Assembly (NCBI RefSeq): GCF_001435505.1
Contig: NZ_AZDO01000121.1
Coordinates: 1-34,057 of the forward strand
DNA from: Companilactobacillus futsaii JCM 17355
GTDB taxonomy: Bacteria > Bacillota > Bacilli > Lactobacillales > Lactobacillaceae
DNA: 34,057 nt
Direction: 5' to 3'
Part shown: piece by piece, positions 6,530 through 14,013 of the stretch
Numbering within the stretch: the first letter of the stretch is position 1
How the letters are laid out: every line of letters begins with the position of its first letter
Translations under genes and position numbers: made by a program
Notes under the pieces: generated by a model
What the model saw: only the letters and a program-made list of their open reading frames with translations
What the model was told of the DNA's origin: nothing
Databases searched by the model: none

Positions 6530-7480
6530 ATGCATAACGAACAACAATATTTAGATCTTTTGCAATACGTCTTAGATCACGGTCACAAAAAAAGCGACCG
6601 AACAGGAACGGGTACGATCAGTACTTTTGGTTATCAAATGCGTTTTGATTTACAGGAATCATTTCCACTTTTAACGACGAAGAAAATTCCTTTTGGTTTA
6701 ATTAAGAGTGAATTGTTGTGGTTTTTGCATGGCGATACCAATATCAGATATTTGTTGGAACATAAGAATCACATTTGGGATGAATGGGCCTTTAAAAATT
6801 ACGTCGAAAGTTCTGACTACAAAGGACCAGATATGACTGATTTTGGGCGTCGCCACTTAGTAGATGGAGATTTTAATCAAAAATATCAAATTGAAAAGAA
6901 AAAATTTGATCAAAGTATTTTGATAGATGATGCATTCGCACAAAAATTTGGCAACCTTGGGGATGTTTATGGTGCACAATGGCGTCATTGGCAAAAACGA
7001 GACGGTGGATTCATTGACCAAATTGCAAATGTTATTGAACAAATAAAAAAGACGCCTGATTCAAGACGTTTGATTGTCAGTGCCTGGAACCCAGAAGATG
7101 TGCCAACAATGGCTTTACCACCTTGTCATACGTTATTCCAGTTTTATGTCAATGATGGTAAGCTTTCCTGTCAATTGTATCAACGTAGTGGGGACTTATT
7201 CTTAGGTGTACCATTTAACATTGCTAGTTATGCCTTATTGACGCATCTAATAGCTCGTGAAACTGGTTTAGAAGTTGGTGAATTCGTTCATACCCTAGGG
7301 GATGCTCATATTTATTCCAATCATCTTGAACAAGTAAAAGAGCAGTTGAGTCGTAAACCCGTTGCAGGGCCAAGCCTTGAGATCAAAAGTGATAAAAGTA
7401 TTTTTGATTTAGATGTCAAAGATATCCGTGTTAATGATTATAATCCGCAACCAGCTATTAAAGCTCCGGTTGCTGTCTAG
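6530..7480 (+). CDS. thyA: thymidylate synthase
   Basis: It makes dTMP from dUMP with methylene-tetrahydrofolate, releasing dihydrofolate. The 316-residue length and the insertion at about residues 90-140 match the Lactobacillus casei-type enzyme. The catalytic cysteine is Cys199 in [25 protein letters not shown] (179-190) and the [20 protein letters not shown] block bind dUMP. The ATG follows AGGAGG, which overlaps the end of the ABC-F gene. It is followed ten bases later by folA, the classic pairing because dihydrofolate made here must be reduced again. Confidence 0.97.
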   Translation: MHNEQQYLDLLQYVLDHGHKKSDRTGTGTISTFGYQMRFDLQESFPLLTTKKIPFGLIKSELLWFLHGDTNIRYLLEHKNHIWDEWAFKNYVESSDYKGPDMTDFGRRHLVDGDFNQKYQIEKKKFDQSILIDDAFAQKFGNLGDVYGAQWRHWQKRDGGFIDQIANVIEQIKKTPDSRRLIVSAWNPEDVPTMALPPCHTLFQFYVNDGKLSCQLYQRSGDLFLGVPFNIASYALLTHLIARETGLEVGEFVHTLGDAHIYSNHLEQVKEQLSRKPVAGPSLEIKSDKSIFDLDVKDIRVNDYNPQPAIKAPVAV

Positions 7481-7490
7481 GAGTGAGAAA

Positions 7491-7982
7491 ATGATCAGTT
7501 TTGTTTGGGCTGAAGATAAGAATCATGTAATTGGTATCAACGGGCATTTACCATGGAAATTGCCTAACGATATGAGACAGTTTAAAGATGTTACGATGAA
7601 TCATCCTATCGTCATGGGACGTAAGACTTTTGAAAGCTTTCCTAATGGTCCATTGCCAAAGCGCTTGAATATCGTTATTTCTAGAAATCCTGATTATCAA
7701 GTGCCAAAGGGCGTAGTTTTGATTTCTGATAAGGAACAATTGAAAAATTTTGTTAAAGCTGATGATGAAGTAATGGTCATTGGTGGTGCTGGGATCTTCA
7801 AATTATTTGAAAAAGATGTGGATCGATTGTATTTGACAAGAATCGATCATGAATTTGACGGAGATACAAAGATGGTTGACTTAGATTACAGTCAATTTGA
7901 ATTAGTCGAAAAAAAAGAAGGCATCATGGACAAAAATAATATTTATCCACATACCTTCGAGACTTATCAAAAAGTTAATTAA
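7491..7982 (+). CDS. folA: dihydrofolate reductase
   Basis: It reduces dihydrofolate to tetrahydrofolate with NADPH and is the target of trimethoprim. The protein has 163 residues, the normal size. The ATG at 7491 after GGAGTGAG is chosen; an open frame extending back to 7413 is only overlap with thyA. Motifs: MISFVWAEDKNHVIG at the start, LPWKLPNDM with catalytic Asp27, VMGRKTFESF (41-50) and VMVIGGAGIF (95-103) for NADPH. It forms one unit with thyA. Its end overlaps the end of the convergent membrane-protein gene by eight bases (7975-7982), and no terminator is seen between them. Confidence 0.96.
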   Translation: MISFVWAEDKNHVIGINGHLPWKLPNDMRQFKDVTMNHPIVMGRKTFESFPNGPLPKRLNIVISRNPDYQVPKGVVLISDKEQLKNFVKADDEVMVIGGAGIFKLFEKDVDRLYLTRIDHEFDGDTKMVDLDYSQFELVEKKEGIMDKNNIYPHTFETYQKVN

Positions 7983-8625
7983 CGAAAAAGTAAACTGAGA
8001 AGTACATTAATGCGGTTCCTATCATAACGAAGATGTGCCAAATCACGTGAATGTATTTGAGATTTTTCATCAAGTACAAACAAGCTCCTAAAGTAAAAGC
8101 CACACCTCCAGCTACTAATAGCCAAATACCAGTAGAACCGATAGCTTGATAAAGAGGTCTCATTGCGATGATGATGGCCCAGCCCATTAAAACGTAAAGT
8201 AAAGTTTCAAAATATTTGAATTTACCGACATTAAAAATTTTATAGAGAATACCACCGATGGCTAATAACCAAATAAAAGTTAAGATACCATAACCAAAAG
8301 TTGAATGTAAGGCAATCAGACAATACGGTGTGTAAGTTCCAGCAATCATTAAGAAAATTGAACTGTGGTCAAATATTTGAAAAACACCCTTAGCTTTAGT
8401 GAAATATAAGCTATGAAATAAAGTAGAACTAAGATATAAAAAGAACAATGTAAAAGCATAAATGAAATAAGCAGTAATATTGAGCGGATTTCCTTGATGA
8501 AATCCTTTTATCAATAAAAAAATTGATCCAATTATTGCTAAAATAATTCCTATACCATGTGTAACAGCACTAAATATTTGATCAGTTATCAAATAAGTTC
8601 GAGTAAAATTAGTTTTTTTTGACAT
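7975..8625 (-). CDS. hemolysin III / PAQR family membrane protein
   Basis: The 216-residue protein has about seven hydrophobic segments and belongs to the hemolysin III (YplQ/YqfA, PAQR-related) family, which is linked to membrane lipid or fluidity homeostasis; a hemolytic activity is not shown by the sequence. Family motifs are SAVTHGIG near residue 20, STLFHSLYF about 65-73, FQIFDHSSIFLMIAGTYTPY about 82-101 and the C-terminal HVIWHIFVMIGTALMYFSVY, which together provide the conserved His/Asp metal-binding set. The ATG at 8625 follows GAGGTC. It is transcribed alone from the promoter at 8659-8688. Confidence 0.9.
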   Translation of the reverse strand: MSKKTNFTRTYLITDQIFSAVTHGIGIILAIIGSIFLLIKGFHQGNPLNITAYFIYAFTLFFLYLSSTLFHSLYFTKAKGVFQIFDHSSIFLMIAGTYTPYCLIALHSTFGYGILTFIWLLAIGGILYKIFNVGKFKYFETLLYVLMGWAIIIAMRPLYQAIGSTGIWLLVAGGVAFTLGACLYLMKNLKYIHVIWHIFVMIGTALMYFSVYFFVN

Positions 8626-8658
8626 TTTAAAGACCTCAATTGTTTAGTTTACTTAAAT

Positions 8659-8688
8659 ATTATATACGTCTAAGTACTTTTCAGACAA
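8659..8688 (-). promoter_or_regulatory. promoter of the hemolysin III family gene
   Basis: On the reverse strand TTGTCT (plus 8683-8688) and TATAAT (plus 8659-8664) are 18 bases apart, about 35 bases before the start codon. Confidence 0.55.
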
Positions 8689-8780
8689 CGGCAATCTCTA
8701 GTATAATGAAAAATAGTCATTGTTTTGTATGTAAATATTAATTAAAATACATGATATTGATAATTTACTGGGAATAAATT

Positions 8781-8789
8781 TGGTATAAT
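8781..8789 (+). promoter_or_regulatory. extended -10 promoter of degV
   Basis: TGGTATAAT is a perfect TGnTATAAT extended -10 element, 41 bases before the degV start. No clear -35 is needed or seen. Confidence 0.6.
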
Positions 8790-8830
8790 TAGATTAATTA
8801 AGAACTAAGACCCTATGAAAGAGGGATAAA

Positions 8831-9673
8831 ATGAGCAAAGTAAAAATTATTGCCGATTCGTCGGTACAATTAACTCCAGAAGAAATTGAGAAATATGATA
8901 TCAGTATTGTCCCTTTGACGATCAGTATTGACGAAAAGACATACGTAGATGGTGTAAATATTACTCGAGAGAAATTTGTTGAAGAAATGGATTCCTCAAA
9001 AGATTTACCTAAGACATCACAACCTTCAATCGGTACTTTCATGGAAGTGATCGATAAGGTACCAGAAGACTATACGGATATCTTGTTGTTGATGATGACA
9101 CCTTCTATCAGTGGTACAATCAATGCAGCTAGACAAGTGGCCGATATGAGTGATCGAAACGTTGAAGTGATCGATACAGAATTTACTGACCGTGCTCAAG
9201 GATTCCAAGTTATCAAGGCAGCACAATTGGCTCAAGAGGGTAAGTCAGTTGCTGAAATTAAAGAAGCTTTGGATGAAGTACGTGAACACACTTATTTATA
9301 CATGGGTGTAACTAGTATTGAAAACATCTTACGTGGTGGTAGATTAAGTCGCTTTGCCGGAACTTTATCAACGATATTGAATATTAATTTGGTTTTGATA
9401 GTTAAAAATAACACTTTGAGTATCGCTAAACGTGGCCGTGGTCGAAAGACAATTGAAAAATACATGGATAACGTTATTGAAGAAATCAAAGGTCTAAAAA
9501 ACATCAAAGCTATTGGAATTTCATATGTTGATAAAATGGATTATGTCAATGAATTAAAAGAAAAACTTGCTGAAATCGTACCAAATGTACCGTTATTGAT
9601 TCGGGTTACTAGTCCAGTAATCGCGACCCATGCGGGATCAGGTGCTTTCGCAATTGAATTTTATACAGAGTAA
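8831..9673 (+). CDS. degV: DegV family fatty acid-binding protein
   Basis: DegV/FakB proteins bind a fatty acid in a closed pocket and, in many Firmicutes, present it to the kinase FakA for incorporation into phospholipid. This 280-residue protein has the full two-domain EDD fold: IIADSSVQL (6-14), SIVPLTISIDEKTYVDG (25-41), the KTSQPSIG loop (about 60-68), MMTPSISGTINAAR (about 87-100), EVIDTE (about 116-121) and LRGGRLSRFAGTL (about 166-178). ATG follows AAAGAGGG. No fakA is in the window, so the link to fatty acid activation is by family only. The gene ends at a strong terminator. Confidence 0.9.
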   Translation: MSKVKIIADSSVQLTPEEIEKYDISIVPLTISIDEKTYVDGVNITREKFVEEMDSSKDLPKTSQPSIGTFMEVIDKVPEDYTDILLLMMTPSISGTINAARQVADMSDRNVEVIDTEFTDRAQGFQVIKAAQLAQEGKSVAEIKEALDEVREHTYLYMGVTSIENILRGGRLSRFAGTLSTILNINLVLIVKNNTLSIAKRGRGRKTIEKYMDNVIEEIKGLKNIKAIGISYVDKMDYVNELKEKLAEIVPNVPLLIRVTSPVIATHAGSGAFAIEFYTE

Positions 9674-9701
9674 AAGCTGATGAATGCATCAGCTTTTTTT
9701 T
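9674..9701 (+). terminator. intrinsic terminator after degV
   Basis: AGCTGATG (9675-9682) and CATCAGCT (9687-9694) form a perfect stem with a four-base loop and an eight-T tail. The next gene starts only 20 bases later, so expression of ypmR seems to need read-through. Confidence 0.9.
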
Positions 9702-9721
9702 GAAAGATGGATTATATATAA

Positions 9722-10570
9722 ATGAAGAAAAAAAGTATTTGGATTATTGTAATAATTATTTTGTTGGTAGCTATTAGCGGTGGTACTTATTATTTTGTGC
9801 ACAACAATCAGCAACAAATAGTTGAGACAAAAACCGCTAAAAAAACTAAACCGAAAATAAAAGTTATCCCTAAAAAGAAAAGTATCGATATCGTAGCTGT
9901 AGGAGATTCACTGACTCAAGGCGTTGGTGACTCTAAATCAGTTGGTGGCGGCTATGTGACGCGTTTAACTAAAAAAGTTCAAGATAAATATAATGTTAAA
10001 GCTCAATCTCATAATTATGGGGTTTCTGGTGATACTAGCAGCCAAATTATGACACGCATTAAAAATGATAAGAAGATGCATCAAGATTTACCTCAAGCTG
10101 ACATCATCACAGTAACAGTCGGTGGCAATGATTTCATGCATTTGTTGCAGAGAAAAGGTTTAGATTTGACAGCTGGAGATATTGCTGATGAACAAGTACA
10201 ATTTGATAAACGTTTAACTAAGTTGTTGACTGACTTACGCGGTTACAACAAAACAGCACCAATTTATTTGATTGGAATCTACAATCCTTTTAGCATTTAT
10301 TTGTCAAATGTTAAAAACGCTAAGACAGCTTTTATCAATTGGAACATGGCTTCTGCTAAAGTAGCAAGTAATTTTAATGATACTCATTTTGTAGACATCA
10401 ACGATTTGTATCAATCAAAGAATATTAAGAAAAAAGTTCAAAAAACGGGTGTCAATCCATATCTTTACAAGAAAGACCACTTCCATCCCAATGGAACCGG
10501 TTATGATATGATGACAGAAAAAATCTTTGAACAAGTAAACGGGACTAAGAAAGAGTGGCTTTACAAGTAA
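9722..10570 (+). CDS. ypmR: membrane-anchored SGNH/GDSL esterase
   Basis: A 282-residue extracellular lipase-like hydrolase. Residues 5-26 form a signal anchor followed by a Lys/Thr-rich linker. The SGNH blocks are complete: GDSLTQG (61-67, nucleophile Ser63), Gly103 in GVSGDTS, GGND (134-137, Asn136) and DHFHPNG (Asp252, His255). The substrate is unknown; it may deacylate lipids or wall polymers at the cell surface. The order SGNH esterase then DUF2140 protein is the same as ypmR-ypmS of Bacillus subtilis, which supports the name. The start ATG has only a weak AAAGATGGA site. The stop codon overlaps the next start (TAATG). Confidence 0.88.
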   Translation: MKKKSIWIIVIIILLVAISGGTYYFVHNNQQQIVETKTAKKTKPKIKVIPKKKSIDIVAVGDSLTQGVGDSKSVGGGYVTRLTKKVQDKYNVKAQSHNYGVSGDTSSQIMTRIKNDKKMHQDLPQADIITVTVGGNDFMHLLQRKGLDLTAGDIADEQVQFDKRLTKLLTDLRGYNKTAPIYLIGIYNPFSIYLSNVKNAKTAFINWNMASAKVASNFNDTHFVDINDLYQSKNIKKKVQKTGVNPYLYKKDHFHPNGTGYDMMTEKIFEQVNGTKKEWLYK

Positions 10571-11163
10571 TGAAGAAAAATTATTGGAAATATGCATTTA
10601 TCGCTTTAGTAGCAATTATCATAATAGGATTTGGATATGTTGGAACAAAAGTCTTTAGCGCACCAAGAGATAATTATCAAGTTTCCTCAAAAATTATCGA
10701 TCAAGATAGTAAAGTCTTTACAGTTGATATGACTAAACAAGAAGCTAATAAAATGGCACAATATTATTTAAAACACACATTAAATGATGGTAAGACTGAT
10801 TATCAACTAGTTTTGAAAAAAGATGCTGAATTGACAGGTGATGTTAAATTTTTAGGTGCTACGATCAATTTCACAATTTTGATGCAACCATATGCGAAGA
10901 CTAACGGCGATGTCTTACTTAAAGCAAAAAAAATGAAAATCGGTGATTTATCATTACCAATTTCTTTTGTAATGAATTATATTAAGAATAGCTTTAAAAC
11001 GCCTAATTGGGTCAGTATCGATGGTAAGGACAAGACTATTTTATTGAAATTTACTAAGTTCACGACTAAAGAAGGCTACGGTATTCGAGCTAAAAACATT
11101 GATTTGAAAAATAATAAGTTGTCCTTTGAAGTAATGAATACTAAAATTACTGATAATCAATAG
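10570..11163 (+). CDS. ypmS: YpmS-like DUF2140 membrane-anchored protein
   Basis: A 197-residue protein with an N-terminal hydrophobic anchor (about residues 7-25) and an extracytoplasmic domain typical of the DUF2140/YpmS family: QEANKMAQYYLKHTLNDGKT, VKFLGATINFTILMQPYAKT, and LSLPISFVMNYIKNSFKTPNWV. Function is unknown. The ATG at 10570 is preferred over an in-frame GTG at 10555 because it overlaps the upstream stop codon and has AAAGAGTGG nine bases before it. Translational coupling with the SGNH esterase suggests they work together at the cell surface. Confidence 0.88.
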   Translation: MKKNYWKYAFIALVAIIIIGFGYVGTKVFSAPRDNYQVSSKIIDQDSKVFTVDMTKQEANKMAQYYLKHTLNDGKTDYQLVLKKDAELTGDVKFLGATINFTILMQPYAKTNGDVLLKAKKMKIGDLSLPISFVMNYIKNSFKTPNWVSIDGKDKTILLKFTKFTTKEGYGIRAKNIDLKNNKLSFEVMNTKITDNQ

Positions 11164-11175
11164 GAAGGAGTAGAA

Positions 11176-11400
11176 ATGAGACGCAGTTTTTATGAGTTTT
11201 TAATGACTCTTCGCAATGCAGAAAGTGTTGAACCAGAAGCAGAATTTGCGAATAATGCTTTTCGTGATTCTTCCTTTCCCAAACATGAAGAAAATTATCA
11301 AAAGCTTTCTGAATATTTGGAATTAAATGCAGGCTATTTACCAAGTATGACGATTTTTGATGAAGCTTACCAAAAATATCAAGAAATAGATAAGAAATAA
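11176..11400 (+). CDS. yozE: YozE family protein (UPF0346)
   Basis: A 74-residue protein matching the YozE/UPF0346 family in length and in sequence: [13 protein letters not shown] at the start, [20 protein letters not shown] in the middle and a C-terminal [10 protein letters not shown] helix. It is a small all-helical protein of unknown function found through Firmicutes. A strong AAGGAG site precedes the ATG. It lies 12 bases after ypmS and 23 bases before rbgA. Confidence 0.92.
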   Translation: MRRSFYEFLMTLRNAESVEPEAEFANNAFRDSSFPKHEENYQKLSEYLELNAGYLPSMTIFDEAYQKYQEIDKK

Positions 11401-11423
11401 ATGACAGAAAAAGGGTGATGGTA

Positions 11424-12278
11424 ATGGCACTACAGTGGTATCCGGGACATATGAATAAGGCAAAGAATCAAGTACAGGATCGACTCAAGTTAGTTGATAT
11501 CGTACTTGAAATTGTTGATGCAAGATTGCCTTTTTCATCTAGAAATCCCGTTTTGGAACAAATTATTGACCAAAAGAAACACATAATCATTTTAAATAAG
11601 TCTGATTTAGCTGATCCTAAAGTTACAGCAGACTGGAAATTAAGTTTTGAACAAGAAGGAACTAATTCTATCGAAATTGATGCTAAGCATACTAAAGGTA
11701 TGAACAAGATCAAATCGATGATTCGTTCGGAATTATCTGAAAAAATTCAACGTTATGAAAATAATGGTGTTCAAAATTATCGGATCAAGGCAATGTGTAT
11801 CGGAATTCCTAATGTCGGCAAATCAACTATTTTGAACCGTTTAGTTGGTAAAAATGTTGCTGTAACTGGTAATAAACCCGGTGTTACAAAAAATCAAAAT
11901 TGGTTGAAGACTAATATCGGCATTGATTTGTTAGATACGCCAGGAATTTTATGGCCTAAGATCGATGATCCAAAAGTAGGGATGAAATTGGCTCTTTCAG
12001 GCGCTATCAAGGATAAAATCTATGCCCCTGATGATGTAGCTATTTATGCTTTAAACTTCATGGAGACACATTATATGGACCAATTACAGGAAAATTATGG
12101 TTTGACTAATGCCGATATTTTCAATCATACGACACCAGAGTTGTTAATGAACTTAACTAAGAAGTTTGGCTATAAAGAAGATTATGATCGTGCATCCAGA
12201 AGAATTATCGATGACGTTCGCAAATTGAAATTAGGACGCGTAACATTCGATATTCCTGGGGAGTTTTATGAAGAATAA
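11424..12278 (+). CDS. rbgA: ribosome biogenesis GTPase RbgA (YlqF)
   Basis: A 284-residue circularly permuted GTPase needed for late maturation of the 50S ribosomal subunit. The G motifs occur in the order G4-G1-G3: NKSD at 58-61, GIPNVGKS at 127-134, DTPG at 171-174, with the N-terminal WYPGHMNKA signature and the C-terminal helical domain. ATG at 11424 is chosen; it lies six bases after AAGGGTG, whereas GTG and ATG codons at 11415 and 11418 fall inside that site. Its end overlaps rnhB by 11 bases, the usual rbgA-rnhB arrangement of Firmicutes. Confidence 0.96.
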   Translation: MALQWYPGHMNKAKNQVQDRLKLVDIVLEIVDARLPFSSRNPVLEQIIDQKKHIIILNKSDLADPKVTADWKLSFEQEGTNSIEIDAKHTKGMNKIKSMIRSELSEKIQRYENNGVQNYRIKAMCIGIPNVGKSTILNRLVGKNVAVTGNKPGVTKNQNWLKTNIGIDLLDTPGILWPKIDDPKVGMKLALSGAIKDKIYAPDDVAIYALNFMETHYMDQLQENYGLTNADIFNHTTPELLMNLTKKFGYKEDYDRASRRIIDDVRKLKLGRVTFDIPGEFYEE

Positions 12279-13041
12279 GTATACGATTAAAGTTATTAAA
12301 GAACTATTGAATCAAGAAAATGTTTCTGAAGAACTCCTAGAAGAATTAACGTCAGATCCTCGTTTGGGAGTAAAAAAATTAATAGCGCAATACTATAAAA
12401 GAATCGAACAAAAAGCGGCTTTGATTGAAAAATTTCATAAGAAAGAATTTTTAGAAAAACCTTACTGGGACCATGATTTATTAGTCGCTGGAGTCGATGA
12501 AGTTGGACGTGGACCATTGGCTGGACCAGTAGTAACAGCAGCGGTGATTTTGCCACCAAACAATACATTATATGAGGTTGATGACTCTAAAAAATTGTCA
12601 ATTTCAAAACGTGACGAACTCTACAAACAAATTTGTGACCAAGCGCTTGATATCAGTGTAGCAGTGGGTTCTCCACAGTTGATCGATCAAGAAAATATCT
12701 ATCATGCAACTGAGCTGACCATGGCACAATCGATCAGGCGTTTGTATGTTAAACCGGCTCATATCTTGGTCGATGCAATGACTATACCAGTTGATATTGC
12801 TCAGACTAAATTGATCAAAGGTGATGCTAAATCACTCAGTATCGGTGCAGCAAGTATAATAGCTAAAGTCAGCCGAGATCGTTTGATGACGATGTATAGC
12901 CATCTATATCCAGAGTTTGGCTTTGAAAATAACGATGGTTATGGAACTAAGCAACATTTACAAGCTTTGGATGAGTTTGGTCGAACTAAAATTCATCGGT
13001 TGAGTTTCTCACCAGTTAGAAAAATTAATAAATTTTATTAA
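12268..13041 (+). CDS. rnhB: ribonuclease HII
   Basis: It cuts the RNA strand of RNA:DNA hybrids and removes single ribonucleotides from DNA. The 257-residue protein has the N-terminal extension (about 70 residues) common in Firmicutes, then VAGVDEVGRGPLAGP with catalytic Asp77 and Glu78, the DDSKKLS motif (105-111), and VDAM with Asp169. The C-terminal segment GYGTKQH is also present. ATG follows GGGGAG inside the end of rbgA. The next gene, dprA, lies behind a terminator-like hairpin. Confidence 0.96.
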   Translation: MKNKYTIKVIKELLNQENVSEELLEELTSDPRLGVKKLIAQYYKRIEQKAALIEKFHKKEFLEKPYWDHDLLVAGVDEVGRGPLAGPVVTAAVILPPNNTLYEVDDSKKLSISKRDELYKQICDQALDISVAVGSPQLIDQENIYHATELTMAQSIRRLYVKPAHILVDAMTIPVDIAQTKLIKGDAKSLSIGAASIIAKVSRDRLMTMYSHLYPEFGFENNDGYGTKQHLQALDEFGRTKIHRLSFSPVRKINKFY

Positions 13042-13047
13042 ATTAAG

Positions 13048-13088
13048 ACATCACTTCCGTAATTTTACTTAAAAGGAGTGGTGTTTTT
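13048..13088 (+). terminator. terminator-like hairpin that contains the dprA ribosome site
   Basis: ACATCACTTCC (13048-13058) pairs with GGAGTGGTGT (13075-13084) with one bulged T and one G-U pair, followed by TTTTT. The 3' arm includes the GGAG of the dprA ribosome-binding site. The hairpin ends four bases before the ATG, so it may act on both transcription and translation. Confidence 0.55.
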
Positions 13089-13091
13089 ATT

Positions 13092-13907
13092 ATGACTAAA
13101 TTGACAGATTTTTTAGTGAAATGTCGTATGACAGGGATGGTTTCAAATCAAATTCTCTTAAAAATTATAAAAATATCATTGAAAAGTGATAATCTTGAGT
13201 TGCAGACGCGTCTAATGCTAGAAAAAGAGTGGGGGTTGGACAAATTAAACCAGTTTCTACTATTATTAGAGAGTCAAGATTGTAAAAATATTAAAGCAAT
13301 TAATTATTTAGATGAAGAGTATCCACAAACTTTAAGAACGATTTATAATCCTCCAGCACTCTTGTTTTTTGAAGGAAATATTGCTTTACTTAAGACTGAA
13401 TGCGTGGCAATTATCGGATCAAGAGAAGCGACAAATTACAGTTTTCGTTGCATTAGTGCTCTTGTTCCGCGTTTGGTAAATCGTTATACTATTGTGAGCG
13501 GTTTAGCAAATGGGGCTGATTCGATGGCAAATGAAGAAGCTTTAGTGTATGGTAAAACTATTGCCGTACTTGGAAGTAGTTTGAATCAAGCTTTTCCAAG
13601 CAAGAATCGTCATTTGCAACGAGAAATTGCTAGAAATGGATTGTTGATCACCGAATATCCAGTAGGTGATTCAATACAACCGTGGCATTTTCCACAGCGG
13701 AATCGAATTATTGCAGGTCTTAGTCAAAAGATAATTGTGACTGAAGCTAAATTAAAAAGTGGTTCGATGATCACGGTTGATTTAGCATTGGAAAACGGTC
13801 GCGAAGTTTTGGCCTTACCAGGGCAAGTCGATAGTGAATTATCACGTGGTTGCAATAGTTTGATTGAACAAGGCGCGATACCGTTGATTGATTTTGATAG
13901 TTTATAA
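13092..13907 (+). CDS. dprA: DNA processing protein DprA
   Basis: DprA binds incoming single-stranded DNA during transformation, protects it and loads RecA. The 271-residue protein has an N-terminal helical part and the Rossmann-like DprA core: VAIIGSREATNYS (about 104-116), SGLANGADSMA (about 136-146), AVLGSS, PWHFPQRNRIIAGLS and SGSMITVDLALENGREVLALPG near the end. The extra C-terminal winged helix seen in some homologues is absent, which is common in lactobacilli. The ribosome site AAGGAG is 13 bases from the ATG and buried in a hairpin, so translation is probably weak or controlled. The gene precedes topA, as in many Firmicutes. Confidence 0.95.
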   Translation: MTKLTDFLVKCRMTGMVSNQILLKIIKISLKSDNLELQTRLMLEKEWGLDKLNQFLLLLESQDCKNIKAINYLDEEYPQTLRTIYNPPALLFFEGNIALLKTECVAIIGSREATNYSFRCISALVPRLVNRYTIVSGLANGADSMANEEALVYGKTIAVLGSSLNQAFPSKNRHLQREIARNGLLITEYPVGDSIQPWHFPQRNRIIAGLSQKIIVTEAKLKSGSMITVDLALENGREVLALPGQVDSELSRGCNSLIEQGAIPLIDFDSL

Positions 13908-13943
13908 ATGAGACTTTATTTAAAATTATTTTCATCTTTTAAA

Positions 13944-13972
13944 TTGACAAATTAAAAAACTGTGCTTAATAT
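13944..13972 (+). promoter_or_regulatory. promoter of the topA-xerC-hslVU-galM unit
   Basis: TTGACA (13944-13949) and TAATAT (13967-13972) are 17 bases apart. A small palindrome, TCAGTT-TT-AACTGA at 13977-13990, sits at the expected 5' end of the transcript. Confidence 0.7.
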
Positions 13973-14013
13973 ATTGTCAGTTTTAACTGATCCATGGGAA
14001 AGGAGCACTTTAC

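Noticed and set aside
7975-7982. Overlap of folA and the hemolysin III gene as a special regulatory device
   Set aside because: Eight-base tail-to-tail overlaps are common in compact genomes and no structure is seen there.
8811-8825. CCCT/AGGG hairpin over the degV ribosome site
   Set aside because: Only four pairs; too weak to claim regulation.
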